A program made the position numbers and the translations under genes. From Bimuria novae-zelandiae CBS 107.79 (Eukaryota > Ascomycota > Dothideomycetes > Pleosporales > Didymosphaeriaceae), in assembly GCA_010015655.1 (NCBI GenBank), contig ML976797.1, positions 44,529 to 108,528 of the forward strand: a stretch of DNA of 64,000 nt, written 5' to 3'. Shown in pieces: positions 11,709 to 22,150 of this stretch; within the stretch, counting starts at the first letter, position 1, and the number at the start of each line of letters is the position of its first letter. The notes under the pieces were generated by a model, which saw only the letters and a list, made by a program, of their open reading frames with translations, had not been told where the DNA came from and ran no database searches.

Positions 11709-13668
11709 ACGTGTCTAGTAAGTAAGCGGCGTAGACAAGCGAGCGGTACATCCTACTTACTTTATATAATATATTACTTTTTAACTATAATAGCTTAACC
11801 ACCTCTTGCTTAATTGCCCTATAATAAAGTAATTATCTACTTAGCTAGTTTAACTATTAATTAATATTAAATTTAGAATAGGCACCGCGCTACTACTGTG
11901 ATAACGAGCTTAGACTTTACTATCGTAGGCAGAAGATGCACGTTAACAGAATATGTTAGCTCTAATTTAGCTACACTAAGATAGAGAGGAAAGTAATCTA
12001 CGGGACGCTCGCGAAAGAAGGGACGGTAGTGCGCGCGCTAGACCTAAAGGGACTAGCGTCTCGCATGATCATGTAATCTGTAGCTAATCTATTGAAGCAG
12101 TTCTGTTACAACTACTATATTAAATATTTTTAAAACTACACTTTAACACTAACGCGTAAAAATTATTATATAATATAATTATTAGGAATATTCTCGACCT
12201 AGATTCGCGAGGATTTCCGCCCACGCTAGGTGCTGTGCAAGATATGGCGGATAAGCTACTCGCTAAGTAAAATGCTAGTAAGATTAGTAAAAGTAGCCGG
12301 GTAACTTTGTTACGCGGATAGATAGCCTTACTACGCAATTTAATTAGCTATATAATTAGTAAAGAGCTCTATATAAGGATTTAAAAATCATTAAGGCCTA
12401 GTTTAACCTTATAGCGCGTACTAAAGCTACCTATAGTATCTATAATTAAAATACTTATAACTTTAATAAGATAATTATTATAATAGATAAAATATTAGCT
12501 TAGCTTATTCTTATAGTCGTAGAGAGACGCGGTAGGCTAAATGTAATATAATTAAATAATTATAAGTAAGTTTTTATAATTTATAAAATTAACGCTACTA
12601 GCTAGTATTACCTCTCTATCTAGTATAAGGATAATAATATACTACGCGACTAGGCTTTTACTATTAGTAATAATAGCTAAACTACTAATAAGCTTAGAGT
12701 AGAGTAACTAAAGTATTTTATTAAGTATATAGTAAAGCGTAGGATAGGCGCACGCTAGCTACTAATACTTAATATTTATAAGAGCTATAAATTACTTAAA
12801 TTTTAATTAATTTATAAAGAGAATAATATCTATACTCTTTATATACTAGTATATTTTTATAGCTACTTAATACTTGCTAATTTTTTCCGTTAAAGCGCGT
12901 ATATAGTCGCTAAATTAAGAGCCTAATACGCGACTATATTAGCTATATTATAAAGTTATAGTTCCTACTAGCCTTCTGCGTAGCTTATAAGTAAGTAATT
13001 ATAAAAAAGAATATTAACGTAAGCTTTAAAGGCGCTAGCCTAGTCCTATATAATTTAAAAAATATTAATATTAAAGCTTAATATTAAGCTGTATACGTTA
13101 ACGTTATCTCTACTAAAAGTTACTTTATAAAAAGCTAAAATACTAAGTAACGCGTATAAGCTAAAGATTTAATTAATATTAATTTATAATGAAATTTAAA
13201 AGTCTTAAAGCTTATTGCCTACTTCCATTATTATAGCACTTAATTAACTTAAAAAGGCGCTGAAGAAATAGCTTACTAAAGTATACTTATACGTAATTAA
13301 ATTAAAAAGTTTAAAAAGGTTAAAAACGCTATTATAAAATATAAAAAGTAAAAAAGAAAGTAAATATAGTAGTAAGACACCCTAATAAGGGCAAAGATAT
13401 AAGAAGTTATTACTTAAAAGGATAATAAGTAGTAGCTAAAAAGTAAAACGCGTTAAGATAGGACGCAATTAGGTGCTAGTTAATAAGCTTTAACGTACTA
13501 TAGCTACTATAAAGAGACTAAATATAACGCACGAACGTGTGTAAAGTATACTATAAATACTATTTAATCTAGAATAATACTTATACATAATTATTATATT
13601 GCGTTATTAAGTTAGATTACTATAGAGGTATAAAAAGTTAGTGGGGTGCGCCACTTGCTTACCTGTGC
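11709..13668 (+). mobile_element. pogo/Fot1-type DNA transposon, 1960 bp
   Basis: Inverted repeats of about 50 bp at the two ends (outer ACGTGTCT; left arm 11709-11760, right arm 13617-13668) differ mainly by C/T and G/A changes. TA dinucleotides flank both ends (11707-11708 and 13669-13670). The interior encodes a degenerate DDE_1 transposase on the plus strand. Confidence 0.8.
12170..13540 (+). pseudogene. pogo/Fot1 (DDE_1) transposase, RIP-inactivated
   Basis: With in-frame stops ignored, the plus strand reads as a pogo transposase. A WFNLI-type segment at about 12390 is followed by a block matching YxFDExGF with Asp changed to Asn (about 12460), then at 12757-12790 the LLIL-D-GHGSH block with Asp changed to Asn, and then the remains of the HSSHLLQPLDVGxF block at about 12850. 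Dozens of stops are present. Start and end are approximate because no clean ATG or C-terminus could be fixed. Confidence 0.65.
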
Positions 13669-13792
13669 CGCTTATTTGCCAGACACGTTACTATTAATAT
13701 ATATATATATATATCTTATATTAAAATTTTAGTGTTCTGCTTAGTTAGACCCAACTACGGCCCTTACGATCCAATCCATTTACCAGCCTATA

Positions 13793-14132
13793 TTTTACTT
13801 GTAAAATCCTTGTTTTTATATCCCTATTAACTCTCTTAATACCTACTGATAAAATTAAAAATTTATATAACAATACTGTAGATATTAAGACATAGCTGTT
13901 GAATGTTTATATTTCTAGTATATATAGTTATAGAGATATAAAATTTGGGAACTAAATAATCACTGTAATTTATTAACTCTTAAATGACTCCTAATCCTTT
14001 TAGGCTACAGTTCAGTAATCTAAAATATTGAATATTTACATAGTTGCAGCCTGGTATACAGAGTTTTAGAATTTATTAATAAGTATTAAGAGAGTTAACA
14101 GGGGTATAAAAACGAAAATTTTACTAGTAAAA
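13793..14132. mobile_element. MITE-like element with 61-bp inverted arms
   Basis: Arms at 13793-13853 and 14072-14132 are inverted copies of one another (outer TTTTACTTGTAAAA / TTTTACTAGTAAAA) with a few substitutions. Each is flanked by TA (13791-13792 and 14133-14134). The 218-bp centre shows no ORF. Size, arms and TA target suggest a non-autonomous Tc1/mariner or pogo derivative. Confidence 0.55.
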
Positions 14133-14382
14133 TAGAGTAATTAGCTCGCTCGTGTGATTAGCTCGCCTATGTAATTTGCTTGCTTGTAAGGCACGTTAAT
14201 AAGCGTTTTTAGTATAAATATATACGTTTTAGCAACTCTACTACGTACGCTATATTTATCTATATTATAATAGTTTTTAAGAATAATTTTATAATAGCTA
14301 ATAAGCTTTTAAAGACTACTCTACTATTATTAAAGACTATTAAGGGTAGGCTAATAAATAGGTTAAGGGTTACTAAGCTTAG

Positions 14383-14412
14383 ATTAGGGTTAGGTTAGGG
14401 TTAGGTTAGGGT
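14383..14412. repeat. interstitial telomere-like repeat
   Basis: Tandem alternation of TTAGGG and TTAGG units (TTAGGGTTAGGTTAGGG...) continues as degenerate TTAAG/TTAAAG to about 14470. The canonical fungal telomere repeat is TTAGGG. Here it is imperfect and internal to the window, inside decayed repeats. Confidence 0.6.
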
Positions 14413-14700
14413 TAAGTTAAAGTTATACTAATATAAGTATAGGTTAAGTTAGGTTAAAGTTGAACTAACTATATTAAGTATTACTAACCATATTAAGTTA
14501 TACTTATCATATTAGGTTAGGCTTAATATTTAGTATATAAAGAATTTCTTAGGATTATTAATAATTTAACGCTAGTATGGCTTAATTATAATAATTGTAG
14601 AACGTTAACTATAATAACTATCAGTAATAATTTTTATATAGAATTAATAAAAACTAGAAAAAATTTAATATAAATACTAATAACTTAATCCTAACATATA

Positions 14701-14893
14701 TATTAGATTAGGGTTAAGTTAGGACTAGGTTAAGGATAGGTTCTTATATAATATAACCTAACCCTAACCTAAGGACTACGTAACTATAACTTAACCTATA
14801 CCTATACTAGTGCTGAAAAAAGTTAAGTTAGGATTGGGTTAGAATTAGGTTCTTATGGAATATAGCCTAATCCTAACCTAATTCTAATCCATT
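14701..14893. repeat. two imperfect hairpins built of telomere-like motifs
   Basis: Two adjacent imperfect palindromes (about 14701-14778 and 14822-14893) each carry TTAGG-rich left arms, a GGTTCTTAT spacer and CCTAACC-rich right arms. Together with 14383-14412 they make a roughly 500-bp zone of TTAGG/CCTAA sequence. No ORF. The rest of 14135-15167 is AT-rich with nothing else recognisable. Confidence 0.5.
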
Positions 14894-15172
14894 TACCAGC
14901 CTAATTAGGAGACTAGGCAAGCTTTTACTAAATTTTTAAAAACTTAGATTTTACATTCTCATACTCTTTATTATAATCAAGCTAGCAAGACGCCTAGAGG
15001 TAGCTTACTTTTAAAGGTAGAATATTACTTATATAAGTGTCCTTGAGTAAGGCGTTACCTTATACCTTTACTATAGGTTTTATTATCCTATAACCTATAT
15101 TATTAATAATATTAACAAAATAATAAAGAGACAGCTTCTACTCTTTAAAAAGCTTTTTATTTATAGGGAAAC

Positions 15173-15345
15173 TGTCACGAGTCGTAGGTCGAGGGCCCTC
15201 GACGGCTCTAGTCCGCTCTAGACCGGCGCTATCCGGGCCTTCCGCCTATCTACTTCCCTCGCCGCAGCCCTTCTCTTCCCTCTCTAAGGGATCGCCTTAG
15301 TACTGTGGATAGACTGAGTCGCCCGTAGTCAGGGCGCTTTTTACA
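15173..15345. repeat. solo LTR, 173 bp, GC-rich
   Basis: Begins TGTCACGAGTCG and ends TTTTTACA, flanked by the exact 5-bp duplication GAAAC at 15168-15172 and 15346-15350. It is markedly GC-rich compared with its RIP-decayed surroundings. No internal element sequence is attached, so intra-element LTR recombination is the simplest history. The parent family is not elsewhere in the window. Confidence 0.75.
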
Positions 15346-15430
15346 GAAACGCGTTAAGTAATCATTATTATCTTTATATACGGAAAGAAGCTTTTAGTAA
15401 CTAATATAATTTATATTTACGTATAACGTA

Positions 15431-17256
15431 TTCCATAAGCGAGCTGCACATTCAAGCGAGCTACGCGCTTTTGCTAAGTCCACACTAACTTATAACTAAC
15501 GTATAATAGTTTAATAAAATAATAGTTAATCTACTTTACATGAAGCAAATATATTGCTTACCTCATAATTTATTTTTAATTACTAAATCAAGTTAATCCG
15601 ACGCGCTACTACCATGTATAATATATCTAAATTTATACTATATAATAAACGCGCTAGCGTCCTTCTACACGCTAAAATATAATTTATCTTAATAAAGCTT
15701 ATAAATTTAGAGGAGGAGATAATTATCTGGTAAATCTTAAACTTTACTAAGTAAAAATACCTTATAATCTTTACGCAAGTTTAAGATGTAATAAATACTT
15801 TACCTACTACGCGCCGCTAAGGTAAGAATAATAAAAACTAGCTAATAAACTTTATTAAATATATACTTAAGTGTATAATAAGGTTTAATTATAAGCTAGA
15901 CTACTTAAACATACTATATAACGATCCTACTATTATAATAAACTAGTTTTAACTTGTATAGAATATAAAAGTAAAGTACGGTATACAGGACAAGGATATA
16001 CAAAGCTTTAATAGGTCTTAGTTTTATAATAGGAATAATTCTAGTAAGCTAGAAGGTTATTACTAATTCTAAAAAGCGTAAAAGGCTAAGGTAGGTATAA
16101 AAAGGTAATAAGAAGTAAATATTAATAATACTAAGTATTAGTAGCGTAAGGCAAAAAATTTTACTTTTTATTAATTTTTAGGTAAAAATATATCGTACTA
16201 GCTAGTATACTAAGGATAACTTGCCTCCCTAATAAAGAATTATGGTTTCTAAAAACAGCTAATTAATAAATAAGCTTAAAGTTACGTAAATGAAGCACTT
16301 TAACGCGTGTATAAAGCCCTATATATAAGGCATATAAGGCTACTTATTATAAATAGCTATAAGAGCTATAGCTTTATTACTTTTAAATAGTATTATAAAA
16401 TAATAAAATTATTCATTTTTTTATACTATCGTACTTATTACATATTCTATAACTACTAAATATACGTAATTTTTTGCTACTAAAAAAGGCGTACTTACGC
16501 TAAGTTAAGTAATTAATATAAATTTGTATTAATTATATTACTAAGACTAAGTTTTTACTCGCGTTACTTAATAAAAAAAAAAAAAAAAGCTTTTATAGTA
16601 CTAGTTTACCGCCTTTTAATTTATATTTAGTGTTAAATTAATTAAATATGTAATTAAAGACCTTACTAGCTCCCTTAGTTGAACATATTTTTTAGTAATT
16701 ACAAATACTTAGTAATACGCATAAGATTAAGGAGTAATCTACTTTAGTATTAAAAACGTTTTTAAATACTATTTAAAGCTCCCTAATACTAGTAATAGAT
16801 TATTATTTATTATAAAAGGCGCGTAGAAGATAGCGTATTAGTTTAAGCTAATAAAGACCTAAATTAAGGAGCTTAAGAAGGTAAATGTAGCTCACACAAA
16901 GCGGAAATTACGTAAAAGGACACGTATATAGGCTGGAGGAACACTACTTGCTATAGAACGACTATAGCTAGTAGCTACAAAAGAGCGTCCTGCGAAGAGG
17001 TAGCGCTTATAAGTAGGTAAGGAGGATAGTAGAGAGCGCAGCACGCAGCGCTAAAGACTTTATAATTAGTATAATAAGCTCGGATATAATATGTAAACCT
17101 ACTAAAAGACTAAAAAGCTATTTTTTAAATTAAATATTACTTTTAATAAGTTATTTTTAGATAGTATTAATAGTAATAGTAATAATTAAGAAGTATAAGT
17201 TAGCGTTACTAAGAAAAAGCGCGTAGCTCGCTTAGGTGCGTAGCTCGCTTATGGAA
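15431..17256 (+). mobile_element. pogo/Fot1-type DNA transposon, 1826 bp
   Basis: Inverted ends of about 43 bp (outer TTCCATAAGCGAGCT; arms 15431-15473 and 17214-17256), each carrying two copies of an AAGCGAGCT motif, are flanked by TA at 15429-15430 and 17257-17258. The interior is a degenerate plus-strand DDE_1 transposase. This element marks the right edge of the first AT-rich block, 415 bp upstream of the methyltransferase start. Confidence 0.8.
15710..17095 (+). pseudogene. pogo/Fot1 transposase, RIP-inactivated
   Basis: The plus-strand frame shows YGIQDKDIQSF near 15970 (the IYNFDETGF block with Asp to Asn), LLIINSYKSY near 16340 (the LLILDGHGSH block with Asp to Asn), and near 16930 a basic stretch with QAGG-like remains followed by a decayed CCHC-like tail near 17045-17090. 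Many TAA/TAG codons interrupt it. Block order and spacing fit Fot1-type transposases of about 450-550 residues. Ends are approximate. Confidence 0.65.
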
Positions 17257-17258
17257 TA

Positions 17259-17671
17259 CCTTATTTTAACGTTTAGCTAAGAATATTTTTTTTATGACTT
17301 TACTATTGCTTTTTTAATAATATTATATTTCTATAAGTAAGTTTTAGCACTCTTTACACTTTTAAGCATTTTATTTAGGTAAAAAAGGATTATTTTTAAC
17401 ATTATTTAGTAGGTTAGGCGCAAAAATATTATTAAACTAATAATAGTATTAAGCTAATAGGGCTGTGCGAAGTACGGCCTTTTTAGAAGGAAACTTACTA
17501 GTGGGGCCGAGTAGTATAAAAACTTTTATAAGTATTATAAGTTATTTAAGGGTGGCGCGCTGACTGTCGCGGCGCACTGACTGTTTCGGCACGGTACGCG
17601 CACGGACACGTTAATGGGCCACTTTCTACTTTTCCCTCGTTATCGGGCTGCGCTAATATACACCACTTCTG
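17259..17671. promoter_or_regulatory. AT/GC boundary and upstream region of methyltransferase gene
   Basis: AT-rich up to about 17525, then GC-normal. At 17533-17566 a 17-bp unit GGCGCGCTGACTGT... is tandemly repeated once with changes. No gene recognised. It must contain the promoter of the downstream gene. Confidence 0.4.
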
Positions 17672-18924
17672 ATGTTAGGCGTACGACTACTGGCCATTGG
17701 CCTCACGGCCATATTGGTATTCTTCGTCTACGACCCCATGAGGCAAGTAATTGGCAATCTTCCGTTGTGGGCAGTCTTCGACTCGTCTCATCTGTTAGCG
17801 TTAATATGCGGGGTGTTCCTCCCTGCTGTGATCAGACGCGTTTTTACGCGATCTATACGCGCCAATGAAAGAAATAATGCCGACGAAAGATCGTTGTACG
17901 GCTTGGATCATGGAAGACTACATCTAAAGCTGCCGGACGATATGTGGATGAACATGGGGTATTGGAAGGTGAATGCTCAGATGCGCATCTCTATTCTAAC
18001 CTAGCTGCTAACGTATCACGACGATAGGGCCCGTCAAAGACGCTATCAGAAGCTTGTCGCGATCTCTTGATAGAAGTCTTTGGCACAGTCGGAGTCAACG
18101 CAAGGCCTGTACCCGCTGATCACCAACGCGGTATCAAGAAGTCCGCATGCGTGATCGATCTTGGCTTTGGGTGCGGAGATCAGATAACTTGTTTGATGGG
18201 TACTATCGATCCTCGTAAAGCTGATCTAGAACCTGGAACGCCGGGGCAGTACACCGGAGAATTTGGGAAGTGCTTTGAGAACTACGTCGGCATCACGCTT
18301 GACAAGAAGCAGTATCAATTCGCCGTGGACCGGGTCGGGCCAGCGTCTCCAGACTTTGGGCGATTGCAAAAGTCTCGTCAGAACGTAAAAATAGATATGT
18401 TCTGCGCAGATGCAGGGAAACCGGAGATGTGGAAAGCGGAACTGAAGGCTTGCGTGCAAGAGGCGGTCATAAGGTCAGAGGAGCGCTGGGTTTTGGCGTT
18501 GGATACTGCATACCACTTTTCGCCTTCTCGATGGCCGGTCATCAAACACGCTTGCCAGACGCTCGGTGCTTCTTTTGCGGCTTTCGATTTGTGCCTGTCG
18601 CCTACGGCTACTCTCCGTCAAAAGCTCCTGTTGCGAGTGCTCACGAGCCTCATGGGTGCGCCATGGGCGAACTTCGTCACACCCGATGAGTATCGCGTAA
18701 AGTTGATTGAGGCTGGTTATGAAGCCTCCGGTATCACTATTCGGGATATCTCTGAGGATGTGTTTGGCCCTCTCGCTGCGTTTCTCGAACAGCAGGAACG
18801 GGATCTACGCATTGTTGGGCTTGGAATTGGTCCGTTCAATGTGGCGAGGCTATTATTCCAGTGGTGGGCGCGAAGCGGGGTTGTTAGAGGTGTAATTGTC
18901 GTTGCTGGGCAGGAGCAAAAGTGA
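17672..18924 (+). CDS. membrane-anchored SAM-dependent methyltransferase
   Basis: Two exons, 17672-17968 and 18028-18924, give 397 residues. The 59-bp intron has GTGAAT at the donor, GCTAAC branch motif at 18006-18011 and ATAG at the acceptor; splicing joins MWMNMGYWK (residues 91-99) to GPSKTLSEACRDLL in frame and removes the two stops at 18001-18003 and 18067 upstream. Residues 4-20 and about 30-52 are hydrophobic, suggesting membrane attachment. Residues 141-150 (VIDLGFGCGD) are SAM-binding motif I, and LALDTAYHF (about 260) fits a later motif of class I enzymes. The MWxNxGYW signature occurs in a fungal branch of SAM methyltransferases related to cyclopropane-synthase-like and small-molecule enzymes; the substrate cannot be read from sequence. 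No frame damage despite lying next to RIP-decayed DNA. Confidence 0.8.
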
Positions 18925-19092
18925 ACAGCATGGTCGGGAGCCTCACTCACCTCGAGTGCCATGTGCGCAGCAGTTCCACGTGATAAACGCGCGCAGCCCC
19001 ATTCAACATTTATACCCGCGACGCCATTCGGCCACTCTCCCATCTAACCCTGTATCCATCAACACCCTTCTGTGCAACAAACCCTCTTTACT

Positions 19093-20123
19093 ATGGCTGC
19101 GTGCCCGACCAAGGCAGCCTTTTACCGGTATGGTATCGAGCTACATGACTTCACCGGGGCCTCAGATTGTGAGCAGATCCAGCTTCTTTCTTCGAATCCC
19201 GCTGACAATTTAGGTGGCATCTGCTACACGCCGCTACTGACCCCCACGAACATCCCTGCTCCTGTCCTATTATCACAACTCGCCGAAATGAAGGCGCAAA
19301 TCTCTGGCACGAACGTCTCCGCGGGTGACAAGGTCCATGCTTCAATCCGTGAGATAAAACCTGGAGAGTCTTCGTCAACAGGCCGGCAACGTCAGATTCG
19401 CTATTACCAGCACACAGCAGTAAAAATCAAATCCTGTGGGCATATCTATGGCGTTAATTGTCTCAGGCAGTGGCTTGTACATAATCGGACCTGTCCAATG
19501 TAAGTGGATCTCAAAGTCAGATGCATCGATAAAGGCCAAGCTGGCCCGCGGTCGCTGCCTGGGGAGGGTATTATCTTTGTCTACACCCCGGCACCCGTGT
19601 TCCAATTAGGTTTTCAGATTGCTACGTCTCCTAAGATACGCGCTGATCGGAGATCACGCTGACTTTACGATCTAGGTGTCGCAAAGAGCTATACCCCGTC
19701 CCAACGGTGAAAGATTGCAGGGTGGACCTAGAGAATCGACAACCGATATTGGAAGAGATATCGCTTGGGATTACAGGCTTCTCCGAAGATCAGCTACACG
19801 CGTTGGACCTTTCTCTCCTGCGGTCAGTGTGGGCTACCATAAAGCAGTGGAACGCTTTCTTGGACGAGAAAAACGCTGCCAAAGAGCGCGCCGCTCAGTT
19901 GGTTGTGGACCTTGAAGCGCTCCAGGATCGCCTTAAGATGTTGGTCTTGGACGAATCCCATACGCCAGAGCGTGCACAAGAGGTTGTGCTTTTAGTGCCT
20001 CGCATGATAAGGCTACTGCGACTACTTAATTGCGACGCAGAAGCAGATGAATTGTCTGAGTCGATTCGCTCACGAACAGACGGCGGAAGCGAGGTGCACG
20101 GCGATCAAGGTGGCAATGAATAA
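19093..20123 (+). CDS. RING-like zinc finger protein 1 of tandem cluster
   Basis: Three exons, 19093-19168, 19214-19499 and 19676-20123, encode 269 residues. ATG 19093 has A at -3 and gives MAACPTKAAFYRYGIEL, aligning with the start of the paralogue at 22151. Intron 1 (45 bp, GTGAGC...GCTGAC...TTTAG) restores a CGICYTPL CxxC pair; intron 2 (176 bp, GTAAGT...GCTGAC...TCTAG) joins CPM to CRKEL. The RING-like core is CxxC, a long insert of about 80 residues, then SCGHIYGVNC, W, and CPMC. The usual fifth zinc ligand (His/Cys) is Gly. The C-terminal 140 residues are predicted helical and charged. RING domains usually act in E3 ubiquitin ligases; whether this variant does is unknown. The gene sits 170 bp after the methyltransferase stop. 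Confidence 0.75.
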
Positions 20124-20587
20124 ACTTGGAAGGTCACACTGGGAACGAAAACGGTGGAAATGAGAATAAGAGGATGACGACAACCAAGGCCAAGGCCAAG
20201 GGCAGGATGACCAAGAAACCCACAGCTGTAGCAGTCCTTAGGCAGTCTGTGTTCCCCCCAGGATACGTATTGGGAAGGGGAACGAGGCTTCACATCTGTC
20301 CTTTAGCTGTGGCACAAAATCTACAAATTACATAGCTCAAACACGCAATCATTCCGAGCAGCCGCTAGGACCCGGAAATATTTTTCGCGACAGTTCATGG
20401 GCTTCGCTGGATTGACAATCGGTGCGCGGTTGGACAATCAATACCAGGGTTTTCGGTTCCTGTGGGTCACAACTAACGCGCGCCAAAAAATGTCATATTC
20501 GTTGAGATGCGCAGTCCCTACGCATTTTTCTTTCTCCTTCACCACCCAAATTTTTCTTCCTTTTGCTGGTTTTTGATCCTTCCCCCA
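20124..20587. promoter_or_regulatory. intergenic region with pyrimidine-rich leader
   Basis: No ATG-initiated gene is convincing here. From about 20525 to 20585 the plus strand is strongly T/C-rich (TTTTTCTTTCTCCTTCACC...), a common feature of fungal core promoters and 5' leaders, directly ahead of the ATG at 20588. Confidence 0.45.
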
Positions 20588-21442
20588 ATGGGTCGGACCA
20601 AGTCGTCCTTTCTGACAAGGCGCGGCGTTCGGTGCTTGTGCAAGTATCCAAATGAGAAGTGCGAGATCTGCTACGAACCCTACACTGTGTGCGATGATTA
20701 TATAGAAAGGACACGAGCGAGAGAAAACCTGTGTCGAAAACGAAACATCATTTCCCGGCTCTGGAAGCTCTTCAAAACTGGGCGTCGATGCACTCACGCC
20801 GTACCTGTTTACACCCCGCCCACGATCGAAACGGCTGAAATTCGTGAGTCAACACTGCTCTCATATGTATAAGGACAACAGCTGACCCAGCGTGAAATTC
20901 AAGCCCAAGGAAAGGCAACGCTATTCCAAAATTTCAAATCGCACATTTCCGAGATCGACCTTTCCCACGCGCCACTGCAGATAAGGGCTTGCGGGCATGT
21001 CTTCGGAGAACCTTGTATCCTGTCGTGGCTTGGCCAAGCAAATACATGTCCAAAGTGTAGGAGGAAACTATTCAGTTATAAGAAGAAGCCGTATTACGCT
21101 GAGGGAGCAACGACCGAAGAAGAAGGAAATATGCAGGAGTATTCGCTATCTGAGACGGGACTGTCTAGGAGTTTAACATTCCCCTAGAAGGAGAGGCAAC
21201 TTGGGGACCAAGCGCCCCAGGGGCAATTTTGGGAGAAGGGACAAGAGAAATGGGTGGCTTGGGCACGACGCAACTGTGGGAAACGAGGATATACTGCAAT
21301 AATTGGGGCATGGGAGGATTTTTTGGAGAGGTATACTGCGAGCACAATGCAGGATGAGAAAAAGATTTGCCGGGAAGAGGTACTTGAATCATTTAGCATA
21401 AGACTGAGGGCAGTTAGCCATTGTATGGACCGTTTTATGTGA
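20588..21442 (+). CDS. RING-like zinc finger protein 2 of tandem cluster (3' end uncertain)
   Basis: ATG 20588 starts MGRTKSSFLTRRG. An upstream in-frame ATG at 20507 would add a hydrophobic but probably untranslated leader. Exon 1 (20588-20843) carries CEICYEPY, the CxxC pair. A 60-bp intron 20844-20903 (GTGAGT, branch GCTGAC at 20881, acceptor CAAG) is needed to reach the second half in frame: ACGHVFGEPCILSWL and CPKCRRKL. Using the nearer AG at 20890 puts a stop in frame. The fifth ligand is again Gly. A TAG at 21185 closes a 179-residue model, but the same frame stays open for 84 more codons to TGA 21440 with a plausible helical sequence (EKWVAWARRN...). A second intron (donor GTATTC at 21139) or a CAG-to-TAG mutation could explain this. 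Confidence 0.6.
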
Positions 21443-22150
21443 CATTGGTGAAACGAAGTCACGCCTTATTTTGTTTTCAATCCGCCATTCAGGACTATGT
21501 GTGATTATTACCCCCCTAATTTGGATTTTATCTATAGTTGACGACGGCGGGAATCTGATTTGTTAACAGGTGTTGACCCAGCTGGCGCATTGCGTCGAGA
21601 AGCAGGTACCGACCTGGCCTATTCAATGTTGGTTCCTGGTTCCATGGTTCCGACTGAGCCAACATAAACCCTAACCATCCGTTCGAATCCATAATATCGA
21701 ATCGTTACCAAGGATACATAATAACTTCTAGTATATGGTGTTACAAGACTATTTTTGCACACTATGGGTGCCTTATCGCGGCTTTCTTGATCGAAGGAAG
21801 CACCAAAGCCAGCCGCATCGCGCCGTAGGCTGCAGCGGAACAACGCTGACAGACTTTCACTCACGCAAACAACATGCAATCGCCTACTAAGACTTTTTCA
21901 CCTTGATTATCTAGCCCAAGCTCCTTTAGCCACGGTCGCGGGCCAAAATACAAATGCGGCTACGCTACAGCACCGGCCCACTTTCTCCGAATCTACTCGC
22001 AACTCGAATATCTTGCTCCCTCGACGGGGGCAGCACCTTTACACACCGCATATACACACTCTATCTACGTGCTAACCTTGTTAGCAACGCCCACGCCAAA
22101 AGAAAGGACACTCCGCCAGCGGTCTCCGAACAGCAAACAAAATCTTCACA
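21443..22150. other. intergenic region
   Basis: GC-normal, no convincing gene on either strand. The last 200 bases are C/T- and CACA-rich (CTCTATCTACGTGC...) and end AATCTTCACA at the ATG of the next gene, as expected for a leader. Nothing else recognised. Confidence 0.4.

Noticed and set aside
12120..12338. 72-codon minus-strand frame with Leu-rich segment
   Set aside because: Opposite strand of a pogo transposase remnant, which explains the sequence better.
14383..14412. A true chromosome end
   Set aside because: The repeat is short, imperfect and continuous with ordinary repeats on both sides.
20126..20335. 69-codon Lys/Thr-rich frame after RING gene 1
   Set aside because: Non-ATG start directly after a stop, low complexity, probably 3' untranslated sequence.
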